Assembly: GCF_900258505.1 (NCBI RefSeq)
Contig: NZ_LT984895.1
Location: forward strand, 1,406,876 to 1,470,259
DNA: 63,384 bases
Direction of reading: 5' to 3'
Source: Brachybacterium timonense
GTDB taxonomy: Bacteria; Actinomycetota; Actinomycetes; Actinomycetales; Dermabacteraceae
The notes under the pieces were generated by a model. That model was not told where the DNA came from. It ran no database searches and saw only the letters and a list, made by a program, of their open reading frames with translations. The position numbers and the translations under genes are program-made. Shown one piece after another: positions 7,917 to 16,601 of the stretch (within the stretch, counting starts at the first letter, position 1; the number at the start of each line of letters is the position of its first letter).

Positions 7917-7964
7917 CCTAAGCTAACAGGGATCGGATAACTAACTGAAGGATGTTCGCTTAGG
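7917..7964. promoter_or_regulatory. inverted repeat in GNAT/TetR divergent promoter
   Basis: CCTAAGC (7917-7923) and GCTTAGG (7958-7964) are perfect 7-bp inverted arms flanking the 34-bp core of the divergent intergenic region. TetR regulators usually bind palindromes here; the wide spacing fits two half-operators or looping rather than one simple site. Confidence 0.4.
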
Positions 7965-7972
7965 GTGATGGG

Positions 7973-8578
7973 ATGAGTTACTGGGAGCACCGCAAGCCTG
8001 TGCAGCGTCTCCGTGCAGTGGATATCGGGGAGGTGGCAAGGGCATCGGTGAGACTGTTGGATAACGGCGGACTGCGCGCCCTTACCCTGCGAGCCGTGGC
8101 ACAGCAGGTGGGTGTCGCCCCGGCTAGCCTCTACTCCCGCGTGGAATCAGTCGACGATCTATTCGATCTTGCCCTCGACGTGGCGCTTGCGGACGACCCG
8201 GTGATGTCCGAGGCGATCCACAACGCAGACCTGCCCTCCCTGATGCACGCCTTCTTCGCGCACCTCACAAACCACCGGTGGGCCGGGCAAGTCATCGGTA
8301 TGCGTGCCCCCAGGGGCCCCGCCTACCTGGCTCTCTCGGAGCGGATGTGCGTCCTGCTCGACAACGCAGGCGTCCCAGATCCGCTGGGGACGGCCTACCG
8401 ATTGTCTAACCTCGTGATCGGCGCCGCCCTGACTGCCCCGATGGCGCCCGACGAAAAGCGCGTCGCCATCGACCCCGACCAAGCGCCCACCTATGCACGG
8501 CTCCACGCGGCATACCGCCTCAGTCCACAAGAGATCCTTGCCGACGGTATCCAGGCACTCCTGTCCTGCAACAGCTAG
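7973..8578 (+). CDS. TetR-family transcriptional regulator
   Basis: A 201-residue regulator. The N-terminal helix-turn-helix spans about residues 15-65: IGEVARASVRLLDNGGLRAL, then RAVAQQVGVAPASLYSRV, typical of the TetR/AcrR group. The rest is helical with the conserved MHAFFAHLTNHRWAG region of the TetR-class ligand domain. It is divergent from the tandem GNAT gene, which it probably represses. The start at 7973 has only a weak purine-rich site (GGTGATGGG). The ligand is unknown. Confidence 0.87.
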   Translation: MSYWEHRKPVQRLRAVDIGEVARASVRLLDNGGLRALTLRAVAQQVGVAPASLYSRVESVDDLFDLALDVALADDPVMSEAIHNADLPSLMHAFFAHLTNHRWAGQVIGMRAPRGPAYLALSERMCVLLDNAGVPDPLGTAYRLSNLVIGAALTAPMAPDEKRVAIDPDQAPTYARLHAAYRLSPQEILADGIQALLSCNS

Positions 8579-8634
8579 CTCCATCTTGTTGGCCGAGCCC
8601 GCGGTGGGTGCTGTGAAAGAGGGCCCAGGATGGT

Positions 8635-9750
8635 CTATCCCGGATACCGCCACAGCCGGATATCCGTGATCGGGTTCTCCCCGTCGTACGCGGCCATCAG
8701 CAGGGTCTGCTCGTCAACACGCGCAAGGTCCGGGTAACCCTGCTCAGCCGGCGCCCCGGAGGGATCCAAGGAGGTCAGCAGGCACGGTGGATCCCAATCC
8801 GTCGCATCGTCCCATAGCCGCGCGAAAGTGGAGGCCGTGGAAAAGATTTCTCCGGTGTCGCGATCGGCCAGCACCATATGGATCAGCTCGCCGTCGACCT
8901 GAAGACCCTCATACATGATGCCCAGACCGGTCGATTCGGCTTTTTTCCATGTAGCTCCTCGATCGGTGGACTTGGTCAGGAGCAGTCCGATTTCAGGGTT
9001 GCGAGCCACCATCAGCAGATCCGTCGCGTCAGAGTGGTCCTGCTCGGGTGTCCTCCCGGTGATGATGCGGCCCTCGAAGGGCCACTTGCCACCGTTACTG
9101 GTCCCCACGACCTCCCAGGTCTTGCCATCGTCCTGGCTACGCACGACGCCCCACCCGTCTCCATGATACGGCGCGAGCAGGGTGCCATTTCCGACATAGG
9201 TGAGATCTCCGAGGGTGACCAGCACGTCTCCCGTGTCGACCTCGGCCTTCTCCTGGAATGTGCGGCCGTCGTCCCAAGAGACCTCGACCCGCAGCTTATT
9301 CGGCTTGTCATGTTGGAGGGCCGAGTTAAGCGAGTGGATCGCGATGATCTCACCGCGCCCTCCCACGGCCATGGCCTCAAAACCCCAGCCGACGGCATCG
9401 TTCCGGCGCACGGCGATCTGCCCCCAGCTCTCACCGCCGTCCTCGCTGCGCACGAGCACCGAGGTGGATCCCTTGACAGTCAGATGCTGGGCGCGGGCCG
9501 TGTATCCGCACAGCACCGCCCCACCGGGGGTCGTGAGCAGATGCGGCCACGCCTCGTAGTCGTGCTGCTTGGGTCGGATCGCCTCGAGTGGCTCAGCAAG
9601 CGGATCACAGCTCGCAGCGGAGCGCCCCAATGCTCGGATCCCGCTGGGAAGAGCCGATGCTGATCCGCTCGCGCCCATGAGGGGCAGCAGAATCGAGCTA
9701 TGGAGCAGACCGCGACGGGCAACACGGACAGTGGTGCGGGAATCAGCCAT
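8635..9750 (-). CDS. secreted Asp-box (BNR-repeat) sialidase-like protein
   Basis: A 371-residue protein with a twin-arginine-like signal (RRGLLHSSILLPLMGASGSA), so probably exported. The mature part is a beta-propeller with at least four Asp boxes: SEDGGESW, SWDDGRTF, SQDDGKTW and STDRGATW. I do not see the sialidase R-I-P motif, the catalytic Tyr motif (YSD) or a clear arginine triad. It is therefore a member of the sialidase fold rather than a proven sialidase, and may bind or cleave another glycan. The start at 9750 is supported by AAGGAG eight bases upstream. It lies beside the sialic-acid cluster, separated by an IS scar. Confidence 0.8.
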   Translation of the reverse strand: MADSRTTVRVARRGLLHSSILLPLMGASGSASALPSGIRALGRSAASCDPLAEPLEAIRPKQHDYEAWPHLLTTPGGAVLCGYTARAQHLTVKGSTSVLVRSEDGGESWGQIAVRRNDAVGWGFEAMAVGGRGEIIAIHSLNSALQHDKPNKLRVEVSWDDGRTFQEKAEVDTGDVLVTLGDLTYVGNGTLLAPYHGDGWGVVRSQDDGKTWEVVGTSNGGKWPFEGRIITGRTPEQDHSDATDLLMVARNPEIGLLLTKSTDRGATWKKAESTGLGIMYEGLQVDGELIHMVLADRDTGEIFSTASTFARLWDDATDWDPPCLLTSLDPSGAPAEQGYPDLARVDEQTLLMAAYDGENPITDIRLWRYPG

Positions 9751-9789
9751 GGCAGGTTCTCCTTGTCGGGGAGGTCATTCTGTTCAGGG

Positions 9790-10105
9790 TCACAGCAGGG
9801 CTTAGGGTCTGTCAATGTGTTTGTATGAGCTGGGTGTTCATAGGTAGGGGGTAATGCGGTCGGAGTAGTCGGCGATGAGCTGGGTGAGGGCTAGCTTTGA
9901 AGCGTCCCGGGGTCTTGTTTCGGTCCTGATACGTAAGGAGTTAAAGATGCCAAAGTCCTTCGCGATCGGTCGTGTCGGACGGTTGTGTAATCCGTGCCGA
10001 GAGGAACGGTAAGAATGATTGCGCGGTCGCGGTAACGTCTCCACGGGACCGGGCAACCCTCACGACATCGTCGCGGACCTCTCGGGGATAGGGAGCGGGC
10101 ATGAT
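9790..10105 (-). pseudogene. mosaic of transposase remnants (IS3 OrfA-like plus a second transposase tail)
   Basis: On the minus strand from about 10105 the frame reads MPAPYPREVRDDVVRVARSR, the canonical start of IS3-family OrfA. Similarity then stops. A short IAKDFGI piece, also typical of OrfA, reappears in another frame about 70 bp later. After that comes a different tail ending ALTQLIADYSDRITPYL and a stop near 9838, followed by an IS-end-like GGGTCTGTCA (9804-9813 on the plus strand). The tail's family is uncertain, perhaps IS256-like. Frame changes and lack of full domains show none of this is functional. It separates the Asp-box gene from the sialidase operon. Confidence 0.6.
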
Positions 10106-10193
10106 GCACATCTCTCTTGGCCGCCCCACAGGCAAGCCAGATCAGATGTCACCTCACCGTGCAGCAGTCCCGTTCGCGATGAGCCACCAAGAG

Positions 10194-11390
10194 TCAGTCT
10201 TCGAGATCTGCAGTGTCGAAGACGATGGTGTCGCGCGCGTCCCCGGACTCCAGCCCGGTTTCATACAGCACACCGACTGTGCTCTCATCCAACATCGTCA
10301 TGTCGGAGTAGCCAGAGCGGTTATGCGTCATATCCACGGCGTGCTTCCAGCTGGTGCCACCGTCATCACTCACAAACAGCCCCAGGTCCTTGCGCAAGTT
10401 CCCATGCTGGGGCGCAGCGTAGATCAAACGGTCGCCCGCCCTTCCCGCTGCCTGGTCAACGTTCACGATCGATCCCTGCACCTCGGGCGTTGTCACCAAG
10501 TCCTCCTGGAAGGTGAAGCTCCTGGAATCGAACGTCTTGCCGCCATCGCGGCTGACCGCGACCGCGCGAGAGTACTTTCGAGTCGATTCGTCCTTCTCGC
10601 CCTTCCGTGTGCGGCCGATGGCGATCAGCGACCCGTCGGCTGTCTCTTCGACACCGACCTCCGAGAAATGGTCGGCATCGCTTGGCGCGGGAGCCTCGGC
10701 GCCGTGAGTCCACGTCTCGCCGCCATCATCGCTGTAGATGAGCCCGCCGCGAGACCCCTCAAAGTTGACGCCAGCGACCAGACGACCCGCATGGTCACCA
10801 TTCTTGATCTCGATGCCGTGCTGCGGGCCCGTGGCGTACCAGCCTTCCTTCGGGAGGTTCGGCTTGACCTCCTCGGTGATGTCCTTAGCCTTCGACCAGG
10901 TGCGGCCGTGGTCATCGCTGTACTGGACGAAGGGGCGGCGCTGGGATGAGTCCCCCTCCTTGTTCCACGTGCTCAGCAGCACGATGCGTCCCTTGTGACT
11001 GCCCTGCGTGACGACAATGGGGACCGCATTGCCACGAGTGGCGCCGACGTTCTGGCCCTCCGGGTCGCCCTTCAAGACGGTTGACATCTTCGACCAGGTC
11101 TTGCCGTTGTCCGTGCTTCGACGCATAACCAGATCGATGGACGCATCGTCAGCACAGAACTTTTTGCCGTGCGCTCGGCGCGCTTCAGCAAAGGCCAACA
11201 ACGAGCCGTCGGCCGCGCGCACCATGGCGGGAATGCGGTAGCACTCGAAGCCCCCCGTTTCTCGCTGGAATACAGGAGTGCCATCAAGTGTGTCGGGCCA
11301 GTCTGGACTCGCACCCAGAGGAGTTGCGCCCGCGGTCAGGGCCGTGCCGCACAAAAGAGCCGCGGCACTCCAAGAGATCACTTTACGCAT
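10194..11390 (-). CDS. secreted exo-alpha-sialidase (GH33)
   Basis: A 398-residue secreted enzyme that removes terminal sialic acid from glycoconjugates. A signal peptide (MRKVISWSAAALLCGTALTA) leads into a six-bladed propeller with the family R-I-P motif (CYRIPAMV), a DDASIDLVMRRS segment carrying the acid/base Asp, and five Asp boxes (STDNGKTW, SDDHGRTW, SDDGGETW, SRDGGKTF, SDDGGTSW). SEVGVEE supplies the likely catalytic Glu and GYSDM the nucleophile Tyr. The ATG at 11390 gives a conventional signal peptide with AAAGG 12 nt upstream; ATGs at 11399 and 11402 are alternatives that overlap the permease stop. It is the last gene of the transporter operon. Confidence 0.9.
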   Translation of the reverse strand: MRKVISWSAAALLCGTALTAGATPLGASPDWPDTLDGTPVFQRETGGFECYRIPAMVRAADGSLLAFAEARRAHGKKFCADDASIDLVMRRSTDNGKTWSKMSTVLKGDPEGQNVGATRGNAVPIVVTQGSHKGRIVLLSTWNKEGDSSQRRPFVQYSDDHGRTWSKAKDITEEVKPNLPKEGWYATGPQHGIEIKNGDHAGRLVAGVNFEGSRGGLIYSDDGGETWTHGAEAPAPSDADHFSEVGVEETADGSLIAIGRTRKGEKDESTRKYSRAVAVSRDGGKTFDSRSFTFQEDLVTTPEVQGSIVNVDQAAGRAGDRLIYAAPQHGNLRKDLGLFVSDDGGTSWKHAVDMTHNRSGYSDMTMLDESTVGVLYETGLESGDARDTIVFDTADLED

Positions 11391-11398
11391 GGTCACCA

Positions 11399-12430
11399 TC
11401 ATCCTTTCACAGCGCCGGTGAGGACGCCCTTGGCGAAGTGTTTCTGCAGGAATGGGTAGACAATCAGGATCGGTACCATCGAGACCACCAGAATGGCCAT
11501 CTGCAGGGCCGACTGCGGCGGCATCATCTCGGTGCCCAGATCAGCTTGCCCCATCGACGTGTCGTTGACCACGTATGTCCGTAGAACGAGCTGCATGGGC
11601 CACTTCGAGGCGTCGTCCAGATAGAGCAACGCACTGAAAAACGCGTTCCAGTACCCCACCGCGTAGAACAGACCGATCACCGCGAGGACCGCCTTGGACA
11701 GGGGCATGACGATTCGGGAGAAGACTTGCCACTCGCTGGCGCCATCGATCGTCGCGCTTTCAGTCAGCTCGACCGGGATGCTTTGGAAGAAGGATCGCAG
11801 AACGATGACGTTGAACCCACTGACCATAGTGGGAAGGATCAGTGCCCATAGGCTGTTCAGCAGACCTGTCTGGCGCACCACGAGATAGACAGGGATCATG
11901 CCCGGGGAGAACAGCATGCCGATCAGCACCACCAGCAGCACAGGACGTGCGAGGACAAAATGAGAGCGGCTGATCGCATAAGCCAGCAAGCATGAGACGA
12001 ACAGGCTCAATGTGGTGCCTACGACGGTCACGCCGATACTGATCAACAACGCCCGGGAGACAACTCCGCCGCTAAAGATCGCCTTATATGCACCCAGATC
12101 AATTCCCGATGGGAACAGAACGAGGCCACCCGCACGGCTAATCTGATCACGTGGCGCGATAGAGGTGGAGATTACAGAGATGAAGGGGACAATGACGGCC
12201 CCACAGAGGATCAGTAGAATGATCCCCTTCAACGCACTTTCTCCGATCCCCGGACGTTCCTGTCCGTTAGCAAGTCGAGATCGCTTCTTCCTTCGAAGGG
12301 TTGTGGCGGGTTGTGTGGTCGAGGAGCCTGTGGCGGTGGGGGAGACGCCTGCCGCTACCGAAGCAGAAGGCGTCGGTCCCACGCCTGGGCCCATATGCTT
12401 CGCGTGTTCATCCTTGCGTGCGGCTCGCAT
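11399..12430 (-). CDS. carbohydrate ABC transporter permease (CUT1, LplC/MalG-like)
   Basis: A 343-residue membrane protein with an unusually long hydrophilic N-terminus (about 60 residues, Ser/Thr/Pro-rich) before the first helix (LKGIILLILCGAVIVPFISV). It has about six helices and the EAA loop ESATIDGASEWQVFSRIVMP, which docks the ATPase. It is the second of two permeases of the importer served by the solute-binding lipoprotein. The start at 12430 overlaps the upstream permease by 23 bp, and the 3' end touches the sialidase gene. No ATPase gene is present, as in many CUT1 systems that share an MsmK/MsmX-type subunit. Confidence 0.88.
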   Translation of the reverse strand: MRAARKDEHAKHMGPGVGPTPSASVAAGVSPTATGSSTTQPATTLRRKKRSRLANGQERPGIGESALKGIILLILCGAVIVPFISVISTSIAPRDQISRAGGLVLFPSGIDLGAYKAIFSGGVVSRALLISIGVTVVGTTLSLFVSCLLAYAISRSHFVLARPVLLVVLIGMLFSPGMIPVYLVVRQTGLLNSLWALILPTMVSGFNVIVLRSFFQSIPVELTESATIDGASEWQVFSRIVMPLSKAVLAVIGLFYAVGYWNAFFSALLYLDDASKWPMQLVLRTYVVNDTSMGQADLGTEMMPPQSALQMAILVVSMVPILIVYPFLQKHFAKGVLTGAVKG

Positions 12431-13373
12431 AAACCCCGGCCTCCCCGAACATATGAGCAATCTTGTTTGCGCCGAGCACTAAGATCACGCCGACGACGCT
12501 TTTGACGAGTCCGACAGCTGTGGCCATCCCCCAGTTTCCGCCGATGATTCCTCGGTTGTACACGTATGTGTCAAGAACTTCCGATTTCGCGAGGCCGACT
12601 GCGTTCTGCTGCAATAGGATCTGCTCGAAGCCCACTGTCAGGGATGATCCGAGCTGAAGGATGAAAAGCAGAATGACAACGCCTTTCAAGCCAGGCAACG
12701 TTACGTGAACCATCTGTCTCCACCGACCAGCGCCGTCGACGGCCGCTGCTTCGTAGAGGTCGGCGCTGATGCCTGCGAGGGCTGCTAGGAAAATAATGGT
12801 TGCCCACCCGGTGTCCTTCCAAATGACCTGGGTTAGAAGTAGCGGACGGAAGAGCTCGCTGTTACCGATGATGGTGAGTGCTTCGTATCCGTGCGAGCGA
12901 AGGAAGTTGTTCAGCAACCCGGAGCCGCCTAGAAGCTGTTGGAAGAGTGCGACAACAACGACCCACGACAAAAAGTGTGGTAGGTAGAGTATTGACTGCA
13001 CGATGCGTTTTATTCGCTCGCTCATCAGAGAGTTGAGAAGAAGAGCAAGGAGGATGGGGGCGGGGAAGACTAGGACTGCCTGTAGCGCCGTGAGAATAAG
13101 CGTGTTCAGTAAAGCGTTGACGAACGCAGGGTCCCCATTGAATATGACCGCGAAATTGTCGAAACCAGACCACTCGCTCCCCCAGACCCCCTTGTAGGGG
13201 CGGTACTTCTTGAAGGCAACGATGTTTCCGAGCAGCGGGTAGTAGTGGTAGGTCATCAGAACCAGCATTCCGGGCAGGGCGAAGGCGAGGAGCATTCGGT
13301 CCCGCCAGAGCTTCTGCCAGAACGTCAACTTGCGACGCGATGGTGTGTCGTAGGTGAGTGCGTTCTCGGTCAT
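12408..13373 (-). CDS. carbohydrate ABC transporter permease (CUT1, LplB/YteP-like)
   Basis: A 321-residue membrane protein. MLLAFALPGMLVLMTYHYYP begins the first helix and WSGFDNFAVIF is characteristic of the LplB/YteP branch that imports oligosaccharides. The EAA loop is YEAAAVDGAGRWRQMVHVTL. The start chosen is the ATG at 13373; a GTG ten codons upstream is possible. It follows the binding protein by 107 bp and overlaps the second permease by 23 bp, so the three form one importer. Clustering with sialidases suggests sialic acid or a sialylated oligosaccharide as cargo. Confidence 0.88.
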   Translation of the reverse strand: MTENALTYDTPSRRKLTFWQKLWRDRMLLAFALPGMLVLMTYHYYPLLGNIVAFKKYRPYKGVWGSEWSGFDNFAVIFNGDPAFVNALLNTLILTALQAVLVFPAPILLALLLNSLMSERIKRIVQSILYLPHFLSWVVVVALFQQLLGGSGLLNNFLRSHGYEALTIIGNSELFRPLLLTQVIWKDTGWATIIFLAALAGISADLYEAAAVDGAGRWRQMVHVTLPGLKGVVILLFILQLGSSLTVGFEQILLQQNAVGLAKSEVLDTYVYNRGIIGGNWGMATAVGLVKSVVGVILVLGANKIAHMFGEAGVYASRTQG

Positions 13374-13480
13374 ATACTCATCCGTCGTTTCCCGTGGCCG
13401 CACGACCTGAATGATTGTCGCGGCCGGTCATCGAGCGCTGTCAGATCTGCAATGAGCTCCATTCTGGATCCGGCTGCCGA

Positions 13481-15106
13481 TCACTTGATGTCAGCTGCTG
13501 CATAGGCCTCTGCGAGTTCCTCGGCGACCTGAGCCCCTCCGGACTCGCGCCATGTCTTCACTACATCTGGGAGATCTGAGATAGGGCGTTTGCCTTGTGC
13601 CATCTGGCTCATCGCGTCCCACACAGGAGACTCGAGTTCGCCGCCTTTCTCGTCCCGTGTTGGGGAGTACAGTCCCTCAGAAGTGTCACGAGAAAGATTC
13701 TCGCTCAATAGTTTCTGCGTGTTGTACTGGCGCTCCGCGATTTCGGGTTCGCCGGGGAAGTAGAATGCCATAGGGGCGTCCGAAATGTACTGTACGCCGA
13801 TGCCTACTTCCTGCACTCCTTGAGATGTCGGGACTGGGTCGTTGCCGTCGAGTTCGTACTGCTTCCCCTGCTCGCCGTACTTTTTGAAGAGGTACTCCTC
13901 CGTCCCGAACGGGGCGGCAAACCAGTTCGCTACGGCCAGCAGGGTTTCGACGTCGTGGTCCGAGTCCTTCGAGAATCCGGTGATGTTGTTGATTGCGGCG
14001 CCAAGCCAGAAATGGGGGCTCGCACCCATCAGAGATGGAGCAACGATGCCGCCGACAGAATAGTCTTCGATGCCGATATTGCTCGACTCATATCCCGTCC
14101 AGGCCACGAACGAGTCATGGTCCATTGCGGCCTTTCCGCCATTGAACCACTCGTTCTTTGTGCTGGCGTTCGCAGTATATGCGTCAGGGTTTACGACGCC
14201 AGCCTCCCAGAGCTCTTTCTGAGCTTCGAGGCTTGCTTCCATGGCCTCGTGCTCGATGAAGAACGTGAAGGTCCCGTCATCTGCGCGCTGCCATTTATTC
14301 GGAATCCCTGCCGCCATGTTGACAAAGTTGCCTGGCATGGTGGTGAGTGCCCAGGTGTTACTTGCTGCATCAGTGACCTCGATGCAGAGATCTTTGAATT
14401 CTTCCCACGTTTTCGGCTGGATGTCAGGATCTATGCCCTTGGCCTCGAGCAGGTCCCGTCGCGTGAGGATGACGAAGCTTCTCGACATCATTCGTGGAAC
14501 TGGAACCCCGTAGATTGCTCCTGCGGCGACACAAGGCCGCCAATAGTCTGGCCCAAGATTGGCTAGATAGGGGTACTTAGCTACCGCATCGCCGGACAGG
14601 TGCTCCGTGAGGTCCATGCAGGTCGATTCGAGGAGTCCTGGCAGGTCCGGTGTGCTCGTCGGAATGTTGATTATATCGGGCAGATCGCCGCTGGCGATCT
14701 TGGTTTGGATCTTTGTCGAGTAATCGGAGTTCGGTGCCATCTCGATGCGGAGCTCCGACCCGATCCGCTCGTTGAGAGCCTGCCAGAAGGGGTTCTTGTC
14801 CATCTGGGGTGGGATCGCTCCGGGGATATTCGTCACGAAGCTGATCGGCTTGCCGTCGCCCGGCGCTTCCTGGACGCCCTGGACGGGGTCCTCTGGGTAC
14901 GACTTGAATCCGTCCAGCAGGACGTCGTCGCCTTGCCAGTCAGGGGTCACGCCCGCGTACTTCGTGTAGGTCGGGAGCTCGACCGCTGAATTGCGTTCCT
15001 GCCCATCCTTTGTGCTGGTCTTCGCCCCGCAGGATCCCAGAATCATAGGTGCTGCGAACGCGGCTGCTCCGCCCAGCAGTGCGTGACGTCGAGTGATCCG
15101 GTCCAT
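13481..15106 (-). CDS. extracellular solute-binding lipoprotein (LplA-like)
   Basis: A 541-residue binding protein of a CUT1 importer. The N-terminus has a twin-arginine-type signal (MDRITRRHALLGGAAAFAAP) ending in the lipobox ILGSC, so it is probably folded, exported by Tat and anchored by lipidated Cys. The mature part is a family-1 solute-binding fold of large (LplA) size: FWQALNERIGSELRIEMAPN and IASGDLPDIINIP are typical of it. The ATG at 15106 has GGAGGA about 8 nt upstream; a reading 137 codons longer is rejected because it lacks a signal. First gene of the operon, divergent from the cytoplasmic sialidase operon. Confidence 0.9.
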   Translation of the reverse strand: MDRITRRHALLGGAAAFAAPMILGSCGAKTSTKDGQERNSAVELPTYTKYAGVTPDWQGDDVLLDGFKSYPEDPVQGVQEAPGDGKPISFVTNIPGAIPPQMDKNPFWQALNERIGSELRIEMAPNSDYSTKIQTKIASGDLPDIINIPTSTPDLPGLLESTCMDLTEHLSGDAVAKYPYLANLGPDYWRPCVAAGAIYGVPVPRMMSRSFVILTRRDLLEAKGIDPDIQPKTWEEFKDLCIEVTDAASNTWALTTMPGNFVNMAAGIPNKWQRADDGTFTFFIEHEAMEASLEAQKELWEAGVVNPDAYTANASTKNEWFNGGKAAMDHDSFVAWTGYESSNIGIEDYSVGGIVAPSLMGASPHFWLGAAINNITGFSKDSDHDVETLLAVANWFAAPFGTEEYLFKKYGEQGKQYELDGNDPVPTSQGVQEVGIGVQYISDAPMAFYFPGEPEIAERQYNTQKLLSENLSRDTSEGLYSPTRDEKGGELESPVWDAMSQMAQGKRPISDLPDVVKTWRESGGAQVAEELAEAYAAADIK

Positions 15107-15356
15107 CTCGGCTGTTCCTCCGCTGATCCCTGGGCCCGGACCTCCTTGTCGCCGGGCCGCCGGTGTGGTGTGGAACACGATGGCACGGGACATCCTATGA
15201 CGCAAGCGATCCTGGAGTGTTTTTGCATCGCGGTTGCGGTGGGCGCGCGGCGCAACTTCTCGTTCCGTCGTGCGGCCCTGACGTGCGAGAGTGCTTGTGA
15301 CCTGCAGGAGGGGTGGAGGTGGGTCCCCTAGCTGAGAAGTCAGCGACGCCACGTCG

Positions 15357-15387
15357 TTGCTCCGTCGTGACTGGTTTGAGATAGTAC
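15357..15387 (+). promoter_or_regulatory. possible leaderless promoter for the nan operon
   Basis: TTGCTC (15357-15362) and TAGTAC (15382-15387) resemble -35 and -10 boxes with a long 19-bp spacer. The -10 ends five bases before the ATG at 15393, and no Shine-Dalgarno precedes that ATG. The transcript may start at or next to the start codon. The rest of the 286-bp divergent region shows no clear GntR palindrome to me. Confidence 0.35.
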
Positions 15388-15392
15388 GTCCC

Positions 15393-16601
15393 ATGACTAG
15401 TGATGCGCCCATCCCTGATGACGCAGTAGCCTCTCCGTCGCGGCTCTCATCTGCAGACCCCGACTCGCACGCTGTCAGTGCGGCTCTTCCCCGCCTCGCC
15501 CCGTCCCGGCGAACCACAGTCTTCAGTGCTGAGCAGCTTGGCTGCGGCGCCGTCCGGATACCTGCCCTGCTGCGGTGCCAGGATGGCCGCTTGCTCGCAT
15601 TTGGGGAGAAACGCTACGACGGTCCGGGCGATGCGGGTCATATTGAAGTGGTCGCCGCGACGTCGACGCCTGGAGCTGGCTGGTCCGGTCCGCGTGTGGT
15701 CGCCTCGTACGGAAACGGAACCATGGGCAACCCTGTCCCCATCGAGGTGGCCGACGGAACCGTTGTTCTTCTGACAACGTCAAACGGAAAGGCCCTCACC
15801 GAACAGGACATCCTCGCAGGGAAAGCGTCTTCTGAAGACCGGCGTCGAGCCCACGTCACCCGCATGTCGCCAGACTTGAGCTGGGTCGAACCCGCCACGG
15901 ACATCACATCTAGCGCGGTGAAAGACGAGTGGCGTTGGTACGCAACTGGCCCCGCCCATGGAGTGCGCCTGAGATCGGGGCGTCTCGTCGCGCCAGCAAA
16001 CCATTCGACTCCATCGGCAGGAAGTGTGGACTCTGTTTACGGGGCGCATGGGCTGATCAGTGATGATGACGGGATAACCTGGAGAATCGGCTGGGTGGAT
16101 CCTGGGTTCGTCGGCCTGTCCGGGCCGAACGAATCATCCCTCGCTCTGGATCCCGAGAATCCGATGGAAGTGATCGTGACTTCGCGGAACGAATGCCGCT
16201 CCGATCACGCTGCTCGAAGCATCTCCCGCACTAGTGGTGGAGGCACTAAGCTCGAGCAGCCTCAAGCTCTCACGGGATTCGTCGGCCCTCGTATCCAGTG
16301 CGGTCTTGGCTATGACTCCATCTCGGGCACCCTCCTGCTGACCTCTCCGGGGCACCCTGGTCAGCGCGCCGACCTCACCTTGTCGGCCATCACGGGGTCC
16401 TCCAGCCAGCCTCTCGTAACCCTTGACCTTGGGCCGTGCGGATACAGCGATATTGCCACGGATGCGAACACGCTCTATGTGCTGTTCGAGACGGGGGATG
16501 ACTCCATCCATGAACGAATCGAACTGCTTGAGTTCGACCTAGATGCCGTTCACCACTACCTCAGGGGTTGGAGCTCGGCCACCGCAAAGGAGACACCGTG
16601 A
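15393..16601 (+). CDS. sialidase without signal peptide (GH33-like, probably cytoplasmic)
   Basis: A 402-residue sialidase-fold protein. It keeps the key catalytic elements: VRIPALL (first Arg), a conserved WYATGPAHGVRLRSGRLVAP segment, GPNESS (catalytic Glu candidate), VTSRNE (second Arg), GQRADLTLSA (third Arg) and GYSDI (nucleophile Tyr). Only one sharp Asp box is seen (SDDDGITW). The N-terminus is hydrophilic with no signal, unlike the two neighbours, so it should act inside the cell on imported sialyl-oligosaccharides. Its stop overlaps the aldolase start (GTGA). Whether it is hydrolytic or an intramolecular trans-sialidase cannot be decided from sequence alone. Confidence 0.85.
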   Translation: MTSDAPIPDDAVASPSRLSSADPDSHAVSAALPRLAPSRRTTVFSAEQLGCGAVRIPALLRCQDGRLLAFGEKRYDGPGDAGHIEVVAATSTPGAGWSGPRVVASYGNGTMGNPVPIEVADGTVVLLTTSNGKALTEQDILAGKASSEDRRRAHVTRMSPDLSWVEPATDITSSAVKDEWRWYATGPAHGVRLRSGRLVAPANHSTPSAGSVDSVYGAHGLISDDDGITWRIGWVDPGFVGLSGPNESSLALDPENPMEVIVTSRNECRSDHAARSISRTSGGGTKLEQPQALTGFVGPRIQCGLGYDSISGTLLLTSPGHPGQRADLTLSAITGSSSQPLVTLDLGPCGYSDIATDANTLYVLFETGDDSIHERIELLEFDLDAVHHYLRGWSSATAKETP

